From: Phocoena phocoena | Lineage: Eukaryota; Chordata; Mammalia; Artiodactyla; Phocoenidae | Length of the DNA: 64,000 nucleotides | Reading direction: 5' to 3' | Assembly (NCBI RefSeq): GCF_963924675.1 | Contig: NC_089232.1 | Coordinates: forward strand, 51,832,759-51,896,758 | Shown here: one piece after another, positions 11,451 through 23,939 of the stretch | How positions within the stretch are numbered: the stretch's first letter is position 1 | Layout: the number at the start of each line of letters is the position of its first letter | The notes under the pieces: generated by a model | Told to the model about the DNA's origin: nothing | What the model saw: only the letters and a program-made list of their open reading frames with translations | The model's database searches: none | Translations under genes and position numbers: made by a program

Positions 11451-13527
11451 CATGAAACTCATGGTCAACTTGTCTACCAACACAAGCAGAGTTTCCAATA
11501 GTCTCCCCACACTATTAAGAGTAAGCAGAAAGAAAAAAAGGCCAGACGTTTGAAGAAAACTAACAAGGAAGACAGAGACCTAAACAAACATAAAAGCAAC
11601 GTGGAGGAAACAGACTGTGTGGGAAGAGGAAAACTCTACAAAACTACACTTGACTTCCACTTATGACCATGATGGACTGCCAGGAACCAAACTTACCTTA
11701 CTGCTCTAAACAGTTAAGAAACCAGACAAAATCTAGAAAACTGTTTTCTGATATTGGACAGCAGGACTACCTTTCACGTCTAAGTTCTGGATTTGACTTT
11801 TGTGTACAGGGATCCAGTTAGAATTTACTGAAGAATTTCCCCACTGATTTACAATGCCACTTGTGGCATATACCACCTTCCCATATATGTATTCATCGAC
11901 GCCTGGTCTCTCTGTCTTTGTGTTGGCACAAGAGTCCTATTACTTCAGTTTTATGAAAAACTTTGATGCTTGGTATATCAAGACCCTCCAATTTATTATT
12001 CTTTAAAAGTGTCTTTTGGCCCTTTGCTCTTCCATATAAATTTTATGATCAGCTTGTTGAGTTCTATCTTGTTCAATAAATTTTATAATTTTCTCCAAAG
12101 CACTTGGACACCTTCTGTTATATTTATTCTTATATTTTTGGTTTCTATTATATAGGGTATATTTTAAAATTACATTTTGTTTTTGCTGGTATGCTTAAAT
12201 GCATTCTACTTTTGTGTACTGATCTCCTTTGTGGTAAATTGGATAAACTGTTTATTCAGCCTAATAGTTTGCTGTGGATTCTTTTGGGATCCACAAAATA
12301 CTGGAATACTGCAAACAATTAGTTTTGCTTTTTCCTTCTGATCTCTATACCTTTTTTCTTCTTTGTCTTGTTTTACTGCAATTGCTAGAATCTCTGGTAC
12401 AATGTTGAATAGAAGTGGTAAGAGTAGGCATTCTTGTCTTGTTACTAATTTTAAAGTCAATGTATTTAATAATTGATAGGATATTTGCTGTGGGCTTTTG
12501 ATGTTACCTTTCACTAGGTTAAGGAATTTCTATTCTAGTTTTCATTGTTTGTTGGATTTTATAAAAAATAATCACATAGTTTTTTCATTAATTTGTTAAT
12601 GTGGGTAATGAATTAATAGATTTTAAAAAGTGTTGGCCAGTCTTGCATTCCTGGGATAAACTCGTATTGGTCACAAAATAATATGATCAACTGTTATGCA
12701 TTGCTGAATTAGTTTTCTAATATTTTCCATCTATGCTCATGACTGATAATGTTCTGTAATTTTCTTTTCTTTACAGTACTTGCCTGATTTGGGTAACAAG
12801 GTTATACTAGCCTTATAAGTGAGTTGAGGAGTATTCCCACTTTTTCTCTTGTTTGAAAAAGTCTGTGTAAGTTTGGAATCACTTGTTATTTGAATTTTTG
12901 TATAATTCACCTGTAAAACCATCTCATTCTAATGTTTGACTTGTGATAAAATTTCTTTAGTGATTATAGGACCTTTCAGGTTTTTTAGTTTATTCTTGAG
13001 TCAATCATTATTATTTTTATAAGATAATATCCATTTCATCTAATATTCTTCAACTCATACTGGCAAAAAAGCATCCATAATATTCTTTTTTTTTGCTTTG
13101 CTTTATCTATAATTATGTTCCATTGTTTATTCTTAAAATTGACTATTCCTGATTTTTTTCTTTATCAGTCTTGCTATAGGTTTTAGAATTTTACTAGTTT
13201 TTACAAAGAATGAACTTTTTGCTTTTTGAGCTCCATTTTTTCTACTGTATCTTTGTTTTACATGTGATTCATTTATGATCTTATTTTTATTAATTCCTTC
13301 TCCCTACCTTCTTTGGATTTGTCTTCTAACTTCAGTCCAATTCTTAGCTCATTGTCAGACTTTCTTTTCCCATATAAGCATTTAAAGCCTCTGAATTCCA
13401 CTTTAGCTGTATCCCACAAGTTTTGATAAAATATTTTCATTATTATTTGATCTTAAGTATATTCTAATTCCACTATGATTTTTCAAGCTCATTAATTATT
13501 TAGAAGTATGTCTTACATTTCTGAATA

Positions 13528-13886
13528 CAGTCATCCTTTGATATCTGCAGGGAACTGTTTCCAGGACACCCCTCCCCTCCCCACACACCACAATTCACAG
13601 ATGTTCAAGTCCCTTACATAAAATGGTGTAGTATTCCCATATAACCTATGTACATCTTCTCTCCTGTAAACTTTAAATCATCTCTAGATTATTTATAATG
13701 CCTATAATGTAATGCTACATAAATAGTTGTAAAATACAATGTAAATGCTATCGAAATAGTTGCCAGCACATGGCAAACGCAAGGTTTGCTTTTTAGACAT
13801 TTCTGGAAAATTTGGGGGGGAATATTTTCAACCTGTGGTTGGTTGAATTCATGGATGTAGCACCCAAGGATACAGAGGGCCGACTG
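13528..13886. mobile_element. MER2-like Tigger (Tc1/mariner) DNA transposon
   Basis: The ends are 'cagtcatcctttgatatctg' and 'cagagggccgactg', flanked by the TA dinucleotide (13526-13527 and 13887-13888) expected for Tc1/mariner. The internal phrases 'gttcaagtcccttacataaa' and 'taaatcatctctagattat' match MER2 from memory. It is nonautonomous, with no transposase frame. It sits inside the old L1. Confidence 0.85.
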
Positions 13887-14378
13887 TATAGTTTTAAAAA
13901 ATTATCTTTCTGCTGTTGATTTCTAACCTAATTGTGTTGTGATTAAAGGTTGGTTTTTCTGATATCAAATTTCTGAAAATTGTTGAGACCTGTCTTATGG
14001 CTTAGTACATGATTAATTTTTTTTTATAAATGTTCCTGGCATGCTTAAGAATGCAAATTATTCAGTTATTGGGATGATCTTTTGTGTGTCCATTAGATCA
14101 AGCTAGTTAATTGTACTGTTCAAATCTTACTGAAGTTTTATATATTGGCTGCTTGTTTTTTCAAAAAATTTTTTAAATTTTATTTTTTTTATACAGCAGG
14201 TTCTTATTAGTCATCAATTTTATACACATCAGTGTATACATGTCAATCCCAATTGCCCAATTCATCACACCACCACCCCCACACTCCCACGGCTTTCCCC
14301 CCTTGGTGTCCATACGTTTGTTCTCTACATCTGTGTCTCAATTTTTGCCCTGCAAACCGGTTCATCTGTACCATTTTT

Positions 14379-17300
14379 CTAGGTTCCACATATATGCGTT
14401 AATATATGATATTTGTTTTTCTCTTTCTGACTTACTTCACTCTGTATGACAGTCTCCAGATCCATCCACGTCTCAACAAATGACCCAATTTTGTTCCTTT
14501 TTATGGCTGAGTAATTTTCCATTGTATACATGTACCACATCTTCTTTATCCATTCTTCTGACGATGGGCATTTAGGTTGCTTCCAAGACCTGGCTATTGT
14601 AAATAGTGCTGCAATGAACATTGGGGTGCATGTGTCTTTTTGAATTATGGTTTTCTCTGGGTATATACCTAATAGTGGGATTGCTGGATCATATGGTAAT
14701 TCTATTTTTAGTTTTTTAAGGGACCTCCATACTGTTCTCCATAGTGGCTGTATCAGTTTACATTCCTACCAACAGTGCAAGAGGGTTCCCTTTTCTCCAC
14801 ACCCTCTCCAGCATTTGTTTGTAGATTCTCTGATGAAGCCCATTCTAACTGGTGTGAGGTGATACCTCATTGTAGTTTTGATTTGCATTTCTCTAATAAT
14901 TAGTGATGCTGAGCAGCTTTTCATGTGCTTCTTGGCCATCTGTATGTCTTCTTTGGAGAAATGTCTATTTAGGTCTTCTGCCCATTTTTGGATAGGGTTG
15001 TTTGTTTTTTTAATATCGAGCTGCATGAGCTGTTTATATATTTTGCAGATTAATCCTTTGACCGTTGATTCGTTTGCAAATATTTTCTCCCATTCTGAGA
15101 GTTGTCTTTTTGTCTTGTTTATGGTCTCCTTTGCTGTGCAAAACCTTTTAAGTTTCATTAGGTCCCATTTGTTTATTTTTGTTTTTATTTCCATTACTCT
15201 AGGAGGTGGATCAAAAAAGATCTTGCTGTGATTTATGTCAAAGAGTGTTCTTCCTACGTTTTCCTCTAAGAGTTTTATAGTGTCCAGTCTTACATTTAGG
15301 TCGCGAATCCATTTTGAGTTTATTTTTGTGTATGGTGTTAGGGAGTGCTCTAATTTCATTCTTTTACATGTAGCTGTCGAGTTTTCCCAGCATCACTTAT
15401 TGAAGAGACTGTCTTTTCTCCATTGTATATCCTTGCCTCCTTTTTCATAGATAAGTTGACCATAGGTGTATGGGTTTACCTCTGGGCTATCTTGTTCCAT
15501 TGATCTATGTTTCTGCTTTTGTGCCAGTACCATATTGGCTTGATTACTGTAGCTTTGTAGTATAGTCTGAAGTCAGGGAGTCTGATTCCTCCAGCTCCGT
15601 TTTTTCCCCTTGAGACTGCTTTGGCTATTCGTGGTCTTTTGTGTCTCCATAGAAATTTTAAGATTTTTTGTTCTAGTTTTGTAAAAAATGCCATTGGTAA
15701 TTTGATAGGGATTGCATTGAATCTGTAGATTGCTTTGGGTAGTATAGTCATTTTCACAATATTGATTCCTCCAATCCAAGAACATGGTATATCTCTCCAT
15801 CTGTTGGTATCATCTTTAATTTCTTTCATCAGTGTCTTACAGTTTTCTGCATACAGGTCTTTTGTCTCCCTAGGTAGGTTTATTCCTAGGTATTTTATTC
15901 TTTTTGTTGCAGTGGTAAATGGGAGTGTTTCCTTAATTTCTCTTTCAGATTTTTCATCGTTAGTGTATAGGAATGCAAGAGATTTCTGTGCAATAATTTT
16001 GTATCCTGTAACTTTACCAAATTCATTGATTACCTCTAGGAGTTTTCTGATGGCATCTTTAGGATTCTCTATGTATAGTATTATGTCATCTGCAAACAGT
16101 GACAGTTTTACTTCTTCTTTTCCAATTTGTATTCCTTTTATTTCTTTTCCTTCTCTGATTGCTGAGGCTAGGACTTCCAAAACTATGTTGAATAATAGCG
16201 GTGAGAGTGGGCATCCTTGTCTTGTTCCTGATCCTAGTGGAAATGGTTTCAGTTTTTCACCATTGAGAACGATGTTGGCTGTGGGTTTGTCATATGGTCT
16301 TTATTATGTTGAGTTAGGTTCCCTCTATGCCCACTTTCTGGAGAGTTTTTATCATAAATGGGTGTTGGATTTTGTCAAAAGCTTTTTCTGCATCTATTGA
16401 GATGATCATATTGTTTTTCTCCTTCAATTTGTTAATATGGTGTATCACATTGACTGATTTGCGTACACTGAAGAATCCTTGCATTCTTGGATAAATCCCA
16501 CTTGATCATGGTGTGTAATCCTTTAATGTATTGTTGGATTCTGCTTGCTAGTATTTTGTTGAGGATTTTTGCATCTATATACATCAGTGATATTGGTCTG
16601 TAATTTTCTTTTCTTTAGTATCTTTGTCTGGTTTTGGTATCAGGGTGATGGTGGCCTCATAGACTGAGTTTGGGAGTGTTCCTTCTTCCACAATTTTTTG
16701 GAAGAGTTTGAGAAGGATGGGTGTTAGCTCTTCTCTAAATGTTTGATAGAATTCACCTGTGAAGCCACCTGGTCCTGGACTTTTGTTTGTTGGAAGCTTT
16801 ATTTTTTTTGGGGGGGGGGGTACGCGGGCCTCTCACTGCTGTGGCCTCTACCGTTGCGGAACACAGGCTCCGGACGTGCAGGCTCAGCGGCCATGGCTCA
16901 CAGGCCTAGCCTCTCTGCAGCATGTGGCATCTGCCCAGCCCAGGGCACAAACCCGTGTCCCCTGCATTGGCAGGCAGACTCTCAACCACTGTACCACCAG
17001 GGAAGCCCTGTTGGAAGATTTTTAATCACAGTTTCAATTTCATGACTTGTGATTGGTCTGTTCATATTTTCTATTTCTTCCTGCTTCAGTCTTGGAAGGT
17101 TATACCTTTCTAAGAATTTGTCCATTTCTTCCAAGTTGTCCACTTTATTGGCATAGAGTTGCTTGTAGTAGTCTCTTAGGATGCTTTGTATTTCTGTGGT
17201 GTCTGTTGTAATTTCTCCTTTTTCATTTCGAATTTTGATTTGAGTCCTCTCCCTCTTTTTCTTGATGTGTCTAGCTAATGGTTTATCAATCTTGTTTACC

Positions 17301-18400
17301 TTCTCAAAGAACCAGCTTTTAGTTTTATTGATCTTTGCTATTGTTTCCTTTGTTTCTATTTCATGTATTTCTGCTCTGATCTTTATGATTTCTTTCCTTC
17401 TGCTAACTTTGGGCTTTGTTTGTTCTTCTTTCTCTAGTTCCATTAGGTGTAAGGTTAGATTATTTGAGATATTTGTTTCTTGAGGTAGGCTTGTATAGCT
17501 ATAAACTTCCCTCTTAGAACTGCTTTTGCTGCATCCCATAGGTTTTGGATTGTGGTGTTTTCATTTTCAGTTGTCTCTAGGTATTTTTTGATTTCCTCTT
17601 TAATTTCTTCAGTGATCTCTTGGTTATTTAGTAATGTAGTGTTTAGCCTCCATGTGTTTGTGTTTTTTATGTTTTTTTCCCCTGTAATTCATTTCTAATC
17701 TCACAGCATTGTGATCAGAAAAGATGCTTGATATGATTTACATTTTCTTAAATTTTCTGAGGCTTGATTTGTGACCCAAGATGTGATCTATCCTGGAGAA
17801 TGTTCCGTGCGCACTTGAGAAGAAAGTGTAATCTGCTGTTTTTGGATGGAATGTCCTATAAATATCAATTAAATCTGGTCTATTGTCATTTAAAGCTTCT
17901 GTTTCCTTACTTATTTTCCTTTTGCATGATCTGTTCATTGGTGTAAGTGAGGTGTTAAAGCCCCCCACTATTATTGTGTTACTGTCGATTCCTATTTTAC
18001 AGCTGTTAGCAGTTGCCTTATGTAGTGAGGTGCTCCTATGTTGGGTGCATATATATTTATAATTGTTATATCTTCTTCTTGGATTGATCCCTTGATCATT
18101 ATGTAGTGTCCTTCCTTGTCTCTTGTAACATTCTTTAAAGTCTAGTCTATCTGATATGAGTATTGCTACTCCAGCTTTCGTTTGATTTCCATTTGCATGG
18201 AATATCTTTTTCCACCCCCTCACTTTCAGTCTGTATGTGTCTCTAGGTCTGAAGTGGGTCTCTTGTACACAGCATATATATGGGTCTTGTTTTTGTATTC
18301 ATTCAGCAAGCCTGGGTCTTTTGGTTGAAGCATTTAATCCATTCACGTTTAAGGTAATTATCAATATGTATACTCCTATGACCACTTCCTTAATTGTTTT
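14379..18400 (-). pseudogene. L1 ORF2 (endonuclease/reverse transcriptase), broken
   Basis: Fragments in several frames together cover ORF2. The endonuclease part (about 18223-17738) includes the 'SAHGTFSRIDHILGHK' region. The segment before the reverse transcriptase lies at about 17539-17010. The reverse-transcriptase part (about 16180-15476) includes the '[13 protein letters not shown]' region with the catalytic FADD motif. The C-terminal part (about 15359-14379) includes '[18 protein letters not shown]'-type text. Stops and frame changes separate these pieces and a SINE sits at 16797-17008. In intact elements this protein nicks target DNA and reverse-transcribes RNA; here it is dead. Confidence 0.9.
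16797..17008 (-). mobile_element. CHR cetacean SINE nested in L1 ORF2
   Basis: Reverse-strand SINE with 'tacgcgggcctctcactgct' near its 3' part and 'caccagggaagccc' at its head. It is flanked by a 9-bp exact duplication, tgttggaag (16788-16796 and 17009-17017). It lies within the young L1, so it postdates that insertion. A G-run (16811-16820) sits at the tail junction. Confidence 0.92.
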
Positions 18401-18449
18401 GGGTTTGTTTTTGTAGGTCCTTTTCTTCTCATGTTTCCCACTTAGAGAA

Positions 18450-19309
18450 GTTCCTTTAGCATTTGTTGTATAGCTGGTTTGGTGGTGCTGAATTTGCTTA
18501 GCTTTTGCTTGTCTGTAAAGCTTTTGATTTCTCCATTGAATCTGAATGAGATCCTTGCCGGCTAGAGTAATCTTGGTTGTAGGTTCTTCCCTTTCATCAC
18601 TTTAAGTATATCATGCCACTTCCTTCTGGCTTGTAGGGTTTCTGCTGAGAAATCAGCTGTTAACCTTATGGGAGTTCCTTTGTATGTTATTTGTCATGGT
18701 TCCCTTGCTGCTTTCAATAATTTTTCTTTGTCTTTAATTTTTGCCAATTTGTTTACTATGTGTCTTGGCGTGTTTCTCCTTGGTTTATCCTGTATGGGAC
18801 TCTCTGCACTTCCTGGACTTGGGTGGCTATTTCCTTTCCCATGTTAGGGAAGTTTTTGACTATAATCTCTTCAAATATCTTCTCAGGTCCTTTCTCTCTC
18901 TCTTCTTCTTCTGGGACCCCTATAATGCGAATGCTGTTGCATTTAATGTTGTCCCAGAGGTCTCTTAGGCTGTCTTCATTTCTTTTTTTTTTCTTTATTC
19001 TGTTCTGCAGCAGTGAATTTCACCATTCTGTCTTCCAGGTCACTTACCTGTTCTTCTGCCTCAGTTATTCTGCTATTGATTCCTTCTAGTGTAGTTTTCA
19101 TTTCAGTTATTGTATTGTTCATCTCTGTTTGTTCTTTAATTCTTCTAGGTTTTGTTAAACATTTCTTGCATCTTCTCGATCTTTGCCTCCATTCTTTTTC
19201 CAAGGTCCTGGATCATCTTCACTATCGTTATTCTCAATTCTTTTTCTGGAAGGTTTCCTATCTCCACTTCATTTAGTTGTTCTTCTGGGCTTTTATCTTG
19301 TTCCTTCAT
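18450..19309 (-). pseudogene. L1 ORF1 (RNA-binding coiled-coil protein), broken
   Basis: The start codon is at 19309-19307, in the L1 context 'cagATGAAGGAACAAG'. A coiled-coil stretch rich in E, K and L (for example 'EQVSDLEDRMVKFTAAEQNK') lies at about 19203-18976. The downstream RNA-binding region is recognisable only as broken text at about 18860-18500. Confidence 0.8.
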
Positions 19310-20315
19310 CTGGTACATAGCCCTCTGCCTTTACATCTTTGTCTTTCTGTGAATGTGGTTTTTGTTCCACACGCTGCAGGATTGTAGTTCTTCCTGCTTC
19401 TGCTGTCTGCCCTCTGGTGGATGAGGCTATCTAAGAGGCTTGTCTGCTTGTTTCATGAATTAGTGCAAAAAGTGCGTAAAATCTTTCACTAGAACACTTC
19501 TGTCAATTTTTGTTTTATATATTTTGAAGCTATATCGTTAGCAGTATATAACTTAGAATTGCTTTATCTTCTTGGAAACTTGAACTTTTTATCAGTATGT
19601 AATGGTCTTTCTTCCCTCTAGTAATGCTTTTTGCCTTAAGACTTACTTTTTCTACATTAATATAGCCACACCAGTTTTATTTTAGTTAGTGTCTGCCTGA
19701 TATACTTTCCCATCCTTTTACTATAAACACACTTTAGTATTCAGCTGGAACTTTAAAAAAAAAGTGACAATATTTGTTTAACTGGAAAAGTTAGTATATT
19801 CACATCAGTTGTGAATAGAGATATTTGAATTTATTGCCTTCATCTTACTTTGTCCCTTCTAAATGCCTCCCCCCCCACCCCCTCCTTTTTTGACTTCTTT
19901 TGGATTAATATATTTTCTCTCATTCCATATAATACCTCTGGTTTGCAAAATATGCTCCTTATTTTATTCTTTGTTATTTGAGAAAGTTTAACATGTATTT
20001 TTTAACTTGACCAAGTTGAAAGTTTGTCAATATCTTTTTCTTCTTAAGTACTTAACCCGATCAACTATATTTTAATATTTCCTAGTATTTTAGTTCTTAT
20101 GAACTCCACAAATTAGATATTATCTTGTTATATAATCAATGTTTGTCTACAGTTACCTGCATATTTACCATTTTCTGGGACTGATCATTCTTTCTTACAT
20201 TTCATTAATTTTTGAGCTCATTTTCTTCTTCCTGAAGTATGCCTTTGGAATGTCCTCTACTGAGGATCTGCTGGTTTAAACTCGTTTGCCTAAAAAAAGT
20301 CTCTTTCATTCCTGT

Positions 20316-21628
20316 TCTTAAAAAACTATTTATTATGAAAAAAGTTTAAACATGTCTCTTTTGGATGTAGGTCAGACCTTTTGCCTCTACCTCTCATGTC
20401 TCAATTTCTACTTCATATTTTCTATCTCTGGATCTTTGTGCTAAAGTCTCTGAAGAGATTTAAATTTTCTTCCCCTGGTCCTCCCAGGGCTAAGGCCATA
20501 AGAACGTATTCCCACTGCCTTTTTGTGTATAAGTGGGGTTTTAAAGTAAATCCACTGAAATCATTGCCTTGTAGGGCTCCATGCTTAATGCACATGTCTC
20601 TTATCTAACCTTCCCACCTTGCTCAAGTCCAAGGCTTTGTCTTCCATGCACATGATGCTTTAAGATGTAGGCTTTAGGCACTGCGAGATTGGAAGATATT
20701 CTTGAAGGCAAGTACTGGCTTTGGTGCTAGTTTACACTTTGGACTTGCACTTTCCCTTTGTTTCTGGCCTCTGAGGATCATCATCACTTTTTCGCCAGTT
20801 TAATCAACTCTATATTTTAAAATCATACATATGTACAAATTTTATATACTTATATGCATATGTATATATGTAAATATTTTCCAGGATTTTTATTGCATGG
20901 TTAAGTTTCTCTGGATATCTTGTTCACGATGTTGTTGGAGATTTACGTCCATCTATTTGATCTTTAAGTTGCTAAAACTGCAAATCTTTTAGCATGATGG
21001 AAAATTAAAAACCAAGAAAAAACACCATTGCCCTCTGGTGGAGAACCAATACTATTACAACATCTAAATGAGACCCACTGTGACTCAACTTCTGACTTCC
21101 TCATTTAGTCAACAAGGCTGTCAAATCTTATATCAGGTCTTTCAAATCTGTCCCTTCATTTCGATTCTCCTAGTATCATCTTAATCTAGTTCCTATTCTT
21201 TTTTTTTATTTCTGCTAGAATTGTTGTTTTTGAACCAGTCTCTCTCTTTATATTCTTTCAATATATTTTCTTTGTGTCTATCATCACCCCTTACTTTTAC
21301 AATTTTACATTAATTTGATGGGTTGTTTATCAAGTTCTTGCTTATGAGCAAAAAAGTTGGAACCAATAACAGTAGTCTGATTAGGGATGTGAATGTATTA
21401 TAGATCCAATAAATGTTAGCTGATTCGAAACAAGTATTTACTACCATTTATTCACTTACCAAATTTATCTGGGAGGCAGCACATGCACAAAAGTTCCCAA
21501 ACTTTTTTTCTGTAGTAACAGACTAATGAATGACATTCACATGTATAATTCTCCTACTTGCTTACTTAGATTTTTTAAAAACTTAAAACTATTTTTAATT
21601 ACAAAACACATGACTAGTATTAAAAAAT
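20316..21628. other. AT-rich intergenic stretch
   Basis: I see no exon. There is a short AT/TA simple region at about 20821-20880. Some text may continue older LINE sequence, but I cannot assign it. Confidence 0.5.
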
Positions 21629-21639
21629 TCAGAGTTCTG

Positions 21640-21773
21640 GGGACCTCCCTAGCAGTCCAGTGGTTAAAGACTCCACGCTTCCACTGCAGGGGGCTCAGGT
21701 TTGATCCCTGGTCCAGGAACTAAGAGCCTGCATGCCACTTGGTGCAACCAAAAGTTAAAAAAAAAAAAAAAAA
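21640..21773 (+). mobile_element. CHR-1-like SINE
   Basis: It starts 'ggacctccctagcagtccag', includes 'gtttgatccctggtccagga', and ends in a poly(A) run. An 11-bp exact target-site duplication, tcagagttctg, lies at 21629-21639 and 21774-21784. Confidence 0.92.
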
Positions 21774-21789
21774 TCAGAGTTCTGCAAAT

Positions 21790-22990
21790 AATGATGCTGG
21801 AGGCCTGGGTTCTCACTGTGGAAGAAGGTACAAATATGGAATGGGTAAAGACAAGGAAGAACCCTGTGGGGTTGGATTGGAAATGGAGATATCAGAAAAA
21901 CTGGTGATTTTTAATATATGTTTCCTAGTTCTTTCTGTTGAAGGGGCCTAGAAACAATGACACCCAGCAGGCCCAGATCTTAGTTTCTAAACACCATTCT
22001 CTACTAAAAGAAACTAAGGATCGTTGAAGAAATAGCTGATTCCAGGGATAGGGTGGAGGGAAAAAAACAAGATAAACTTGGAACATTTTGTGCTGAAAAG
22101 TAAGAAATTTCTCAAAGAATGATAAAAACATGTCAAAAAGACCCAGAAGCCAGCCTAAAAGGTCTCCCACTGGCCAAATATGGGGCAATTTGACATTAAA
22201 ACAAATGAGAGTAACAGACTGAATAAGATAGGAATTTATGAGTTCATACTAATATAAGTGAGAAAGAGAAGTCTTTTCCTTACAGTAGAATGCCAACTAG
22301 TAAATGTAGAAGGAGTGACAGAATTGGAAAACCACAATTTGGCAGCCATCAGAGTAGCAATTAATTCAGCCAAGAAACATCACTGGATGCTAAACTTAGT
22401 GTATGAAAATTTGCTGAGAAACAGAATATTTACAGTCTCTAAGTATCTCCCCACAAAATGCTTGTTAATTTAAAAGAAAAAATTAAGAATCTTTACAGCA
22501 GAAAGATCTAACAGATACCACCTAAAACAAGTGATCAAAATTAACAGCTTGTGATGAGACAACTGGTATCAGGATATGATGCACTGAAAAGGACACAGCA
22601 TCACTCCTATGATATTCCTGTCAAAAATGCATAAGCTCAATCTAATCATAAACAAACATCAGAAAACGTCAAATTAAGGGACACTATAAAATAACTGGTA
22701 TATGTTTTTCATGACCTTGACATTTTTGAAAGACAGGTTGAAGAACTGTTCCAGACAGGAGACTAGAGACTTGACAACTAAATGTAATGTGTTATCCTGG
22801 ACTGGATCCTGGACTATTTTTTCCCCCCAACAAAGGCCATTACTGGAACAACTAGTGAAATATGGAAAATATTAGATAATGTATTATATTAATGCTAATT
22901 TTCTGATTTTGATAATTGTGCTGTGGTTACGGAAGAAAATATCCCTGTTCTTAGAAAATACACACTTAAATATTTGGGGTAAAGAGGAAT
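21790..22990 (+). repeat. Tandem repeat copy A, probably old L1 3' UTR
   Basis: Landmarks in order are 'tcttttccttacagtagaatg', 'aagaaacatcactggatgct', 'gaagaactgttccagacagg', 'tcctggactggatcctggac', 'ggaacaactagtgaaatatg' and 'ttttctgattttgataattg'. These resemble the 3' region of an ancient L1. The same order follows again in 23000-23850. Confidence 0.55.
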
Positions 22991-22999
22991 TATCTGTAA

Positions 23000-23850
23000 C
23001 TAACACTCAAATGGTCAGAAAAAAAGCACTTATTCTATACTCATGATAAATAGATAAAGGGAAACCTTTTCCTTAGAGCAGAATGACAATTAATTAATAC
23101 AGAAAGAATAATGTGTTAGAAAAATCAATTTTGTAAACAGCACAGTAAAAATTTATCCAGACAAGAATTATCAAAAGATGCTAAATCTAGGAGGGGAAAG
23201 TTTGATGAGGAACAGAATATCAATCAACCTGGTCTCAAACTTTCTCCTCACAAATTATCTAATCACAAAAGAAAAAAATGGGAACTATACAGTGGAGAAA
23301 CTGGACAACTTCTTACCCAAGTGATCAAATTAACATCACCAATAATAGGCAATGGGACATTCTGGGAGTCTGGATGTGACCCTGGGAGGACATATCACTC
23401 ATAGCATTTCAGCCCATATTGCATAACCCGAATCTTAACATAAGGAAGAATCAGAAAAACCCAAAAAGAAGGATCATCTATACTTTAACTGTCCTGTATT
23501 CTTCAAATAAATCAATACTATAAAAGATAAAAAAAGGCTGAAGAACTGGTCCAGATTAGAGTCATGATAATCTAACATATGATCCTGGACTACACCCTGT
23601 AGCTGAAAACAAAAATTACCAATGGAACAGCAAATTAAATTGGAATAGGGACTATAGATTAGATGAAAGTATTATATCAATGTTAAATTCCTGAATTTGA
23701 TAACCAAACTTAGTATGTTTGTTCTTATGGAGTATATACGTAGTATTAAAGGGTATGACGTCTGCAGTGTATTCATCATGTGATCAAGACAAAAAACATG
23801 TAACAAGAGATAGAGAGAAAATGGTAAACAGGAGAAACATTAAGAAGTTG
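23000..23850 (+). repeat. Tandem repeat copy B, same family as copy A
   Basis: It repeats the landmarks of 21790-22990 in the same order and orientation: 'cttttccttagagcagaatg', 'attatcaaaagatgctaaat', 'tgaagaactggtccagatta', 'atgatcctggactac', 'aatggaacagcaaatt', 'ttcctgaatttgataacca'. The copies are clearly diverged, so the duplication, or pair of insertions, is old. Confidence 0.6.
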
Positions 23851-23939
23851 AAATGCAGAACAATGTATATATTTCTTCTGCTTGAAATTCTCAAAAAATA
23901 TATATACATATCTATGTATGTAAATATGTATTTCTAAGA

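Larger units (their letters stand above)
14159..19443 (-). mobile_element. Near-full-length young L1, broken
   Basis: About 5.3 kb of reverse-strand L1. The T-rich 3' end is at about 14160-14190 and the element reaches past the ORF1 start into about 130 bp of 5' UTR. A direct repeat, ctgcttgttt, flanks it at 14149-14158 and 19444-19453; if one mismatch is allowed it extends to 14 bp. The host sequence resumes the old L1 exactly after the duplication. Both reading frames carry stops or frameshifts and a SINE interrupts ORF2, so it is not capable of movement. Confidence 0.93.
11795..20315 (-). mobile_element. Old L1 element, split by later insertions
   Basis: Antisense L1 ORF2 and ORF1 text runs from about 11795 to 14158 and resumes at about 19454, continuing to about 20315. 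It is riddled with stops and substitutions, so it is ancient. It is interrupted by a Tigger-type DNA element (13528-13886) and by a much younger L1 (14159-19443). The exact 5' and 3' ends are approximate. Confidence 0.75.

Noticed and set aside
14766..16400. Open frames of 197-234 codons in the L1 region, including a plus-strand 221-codon frame
   Set aside because: The minus-strand frames are pieces of L1 ORF2 and the plus-strand frames are their antisense shadows. None is a host gene.
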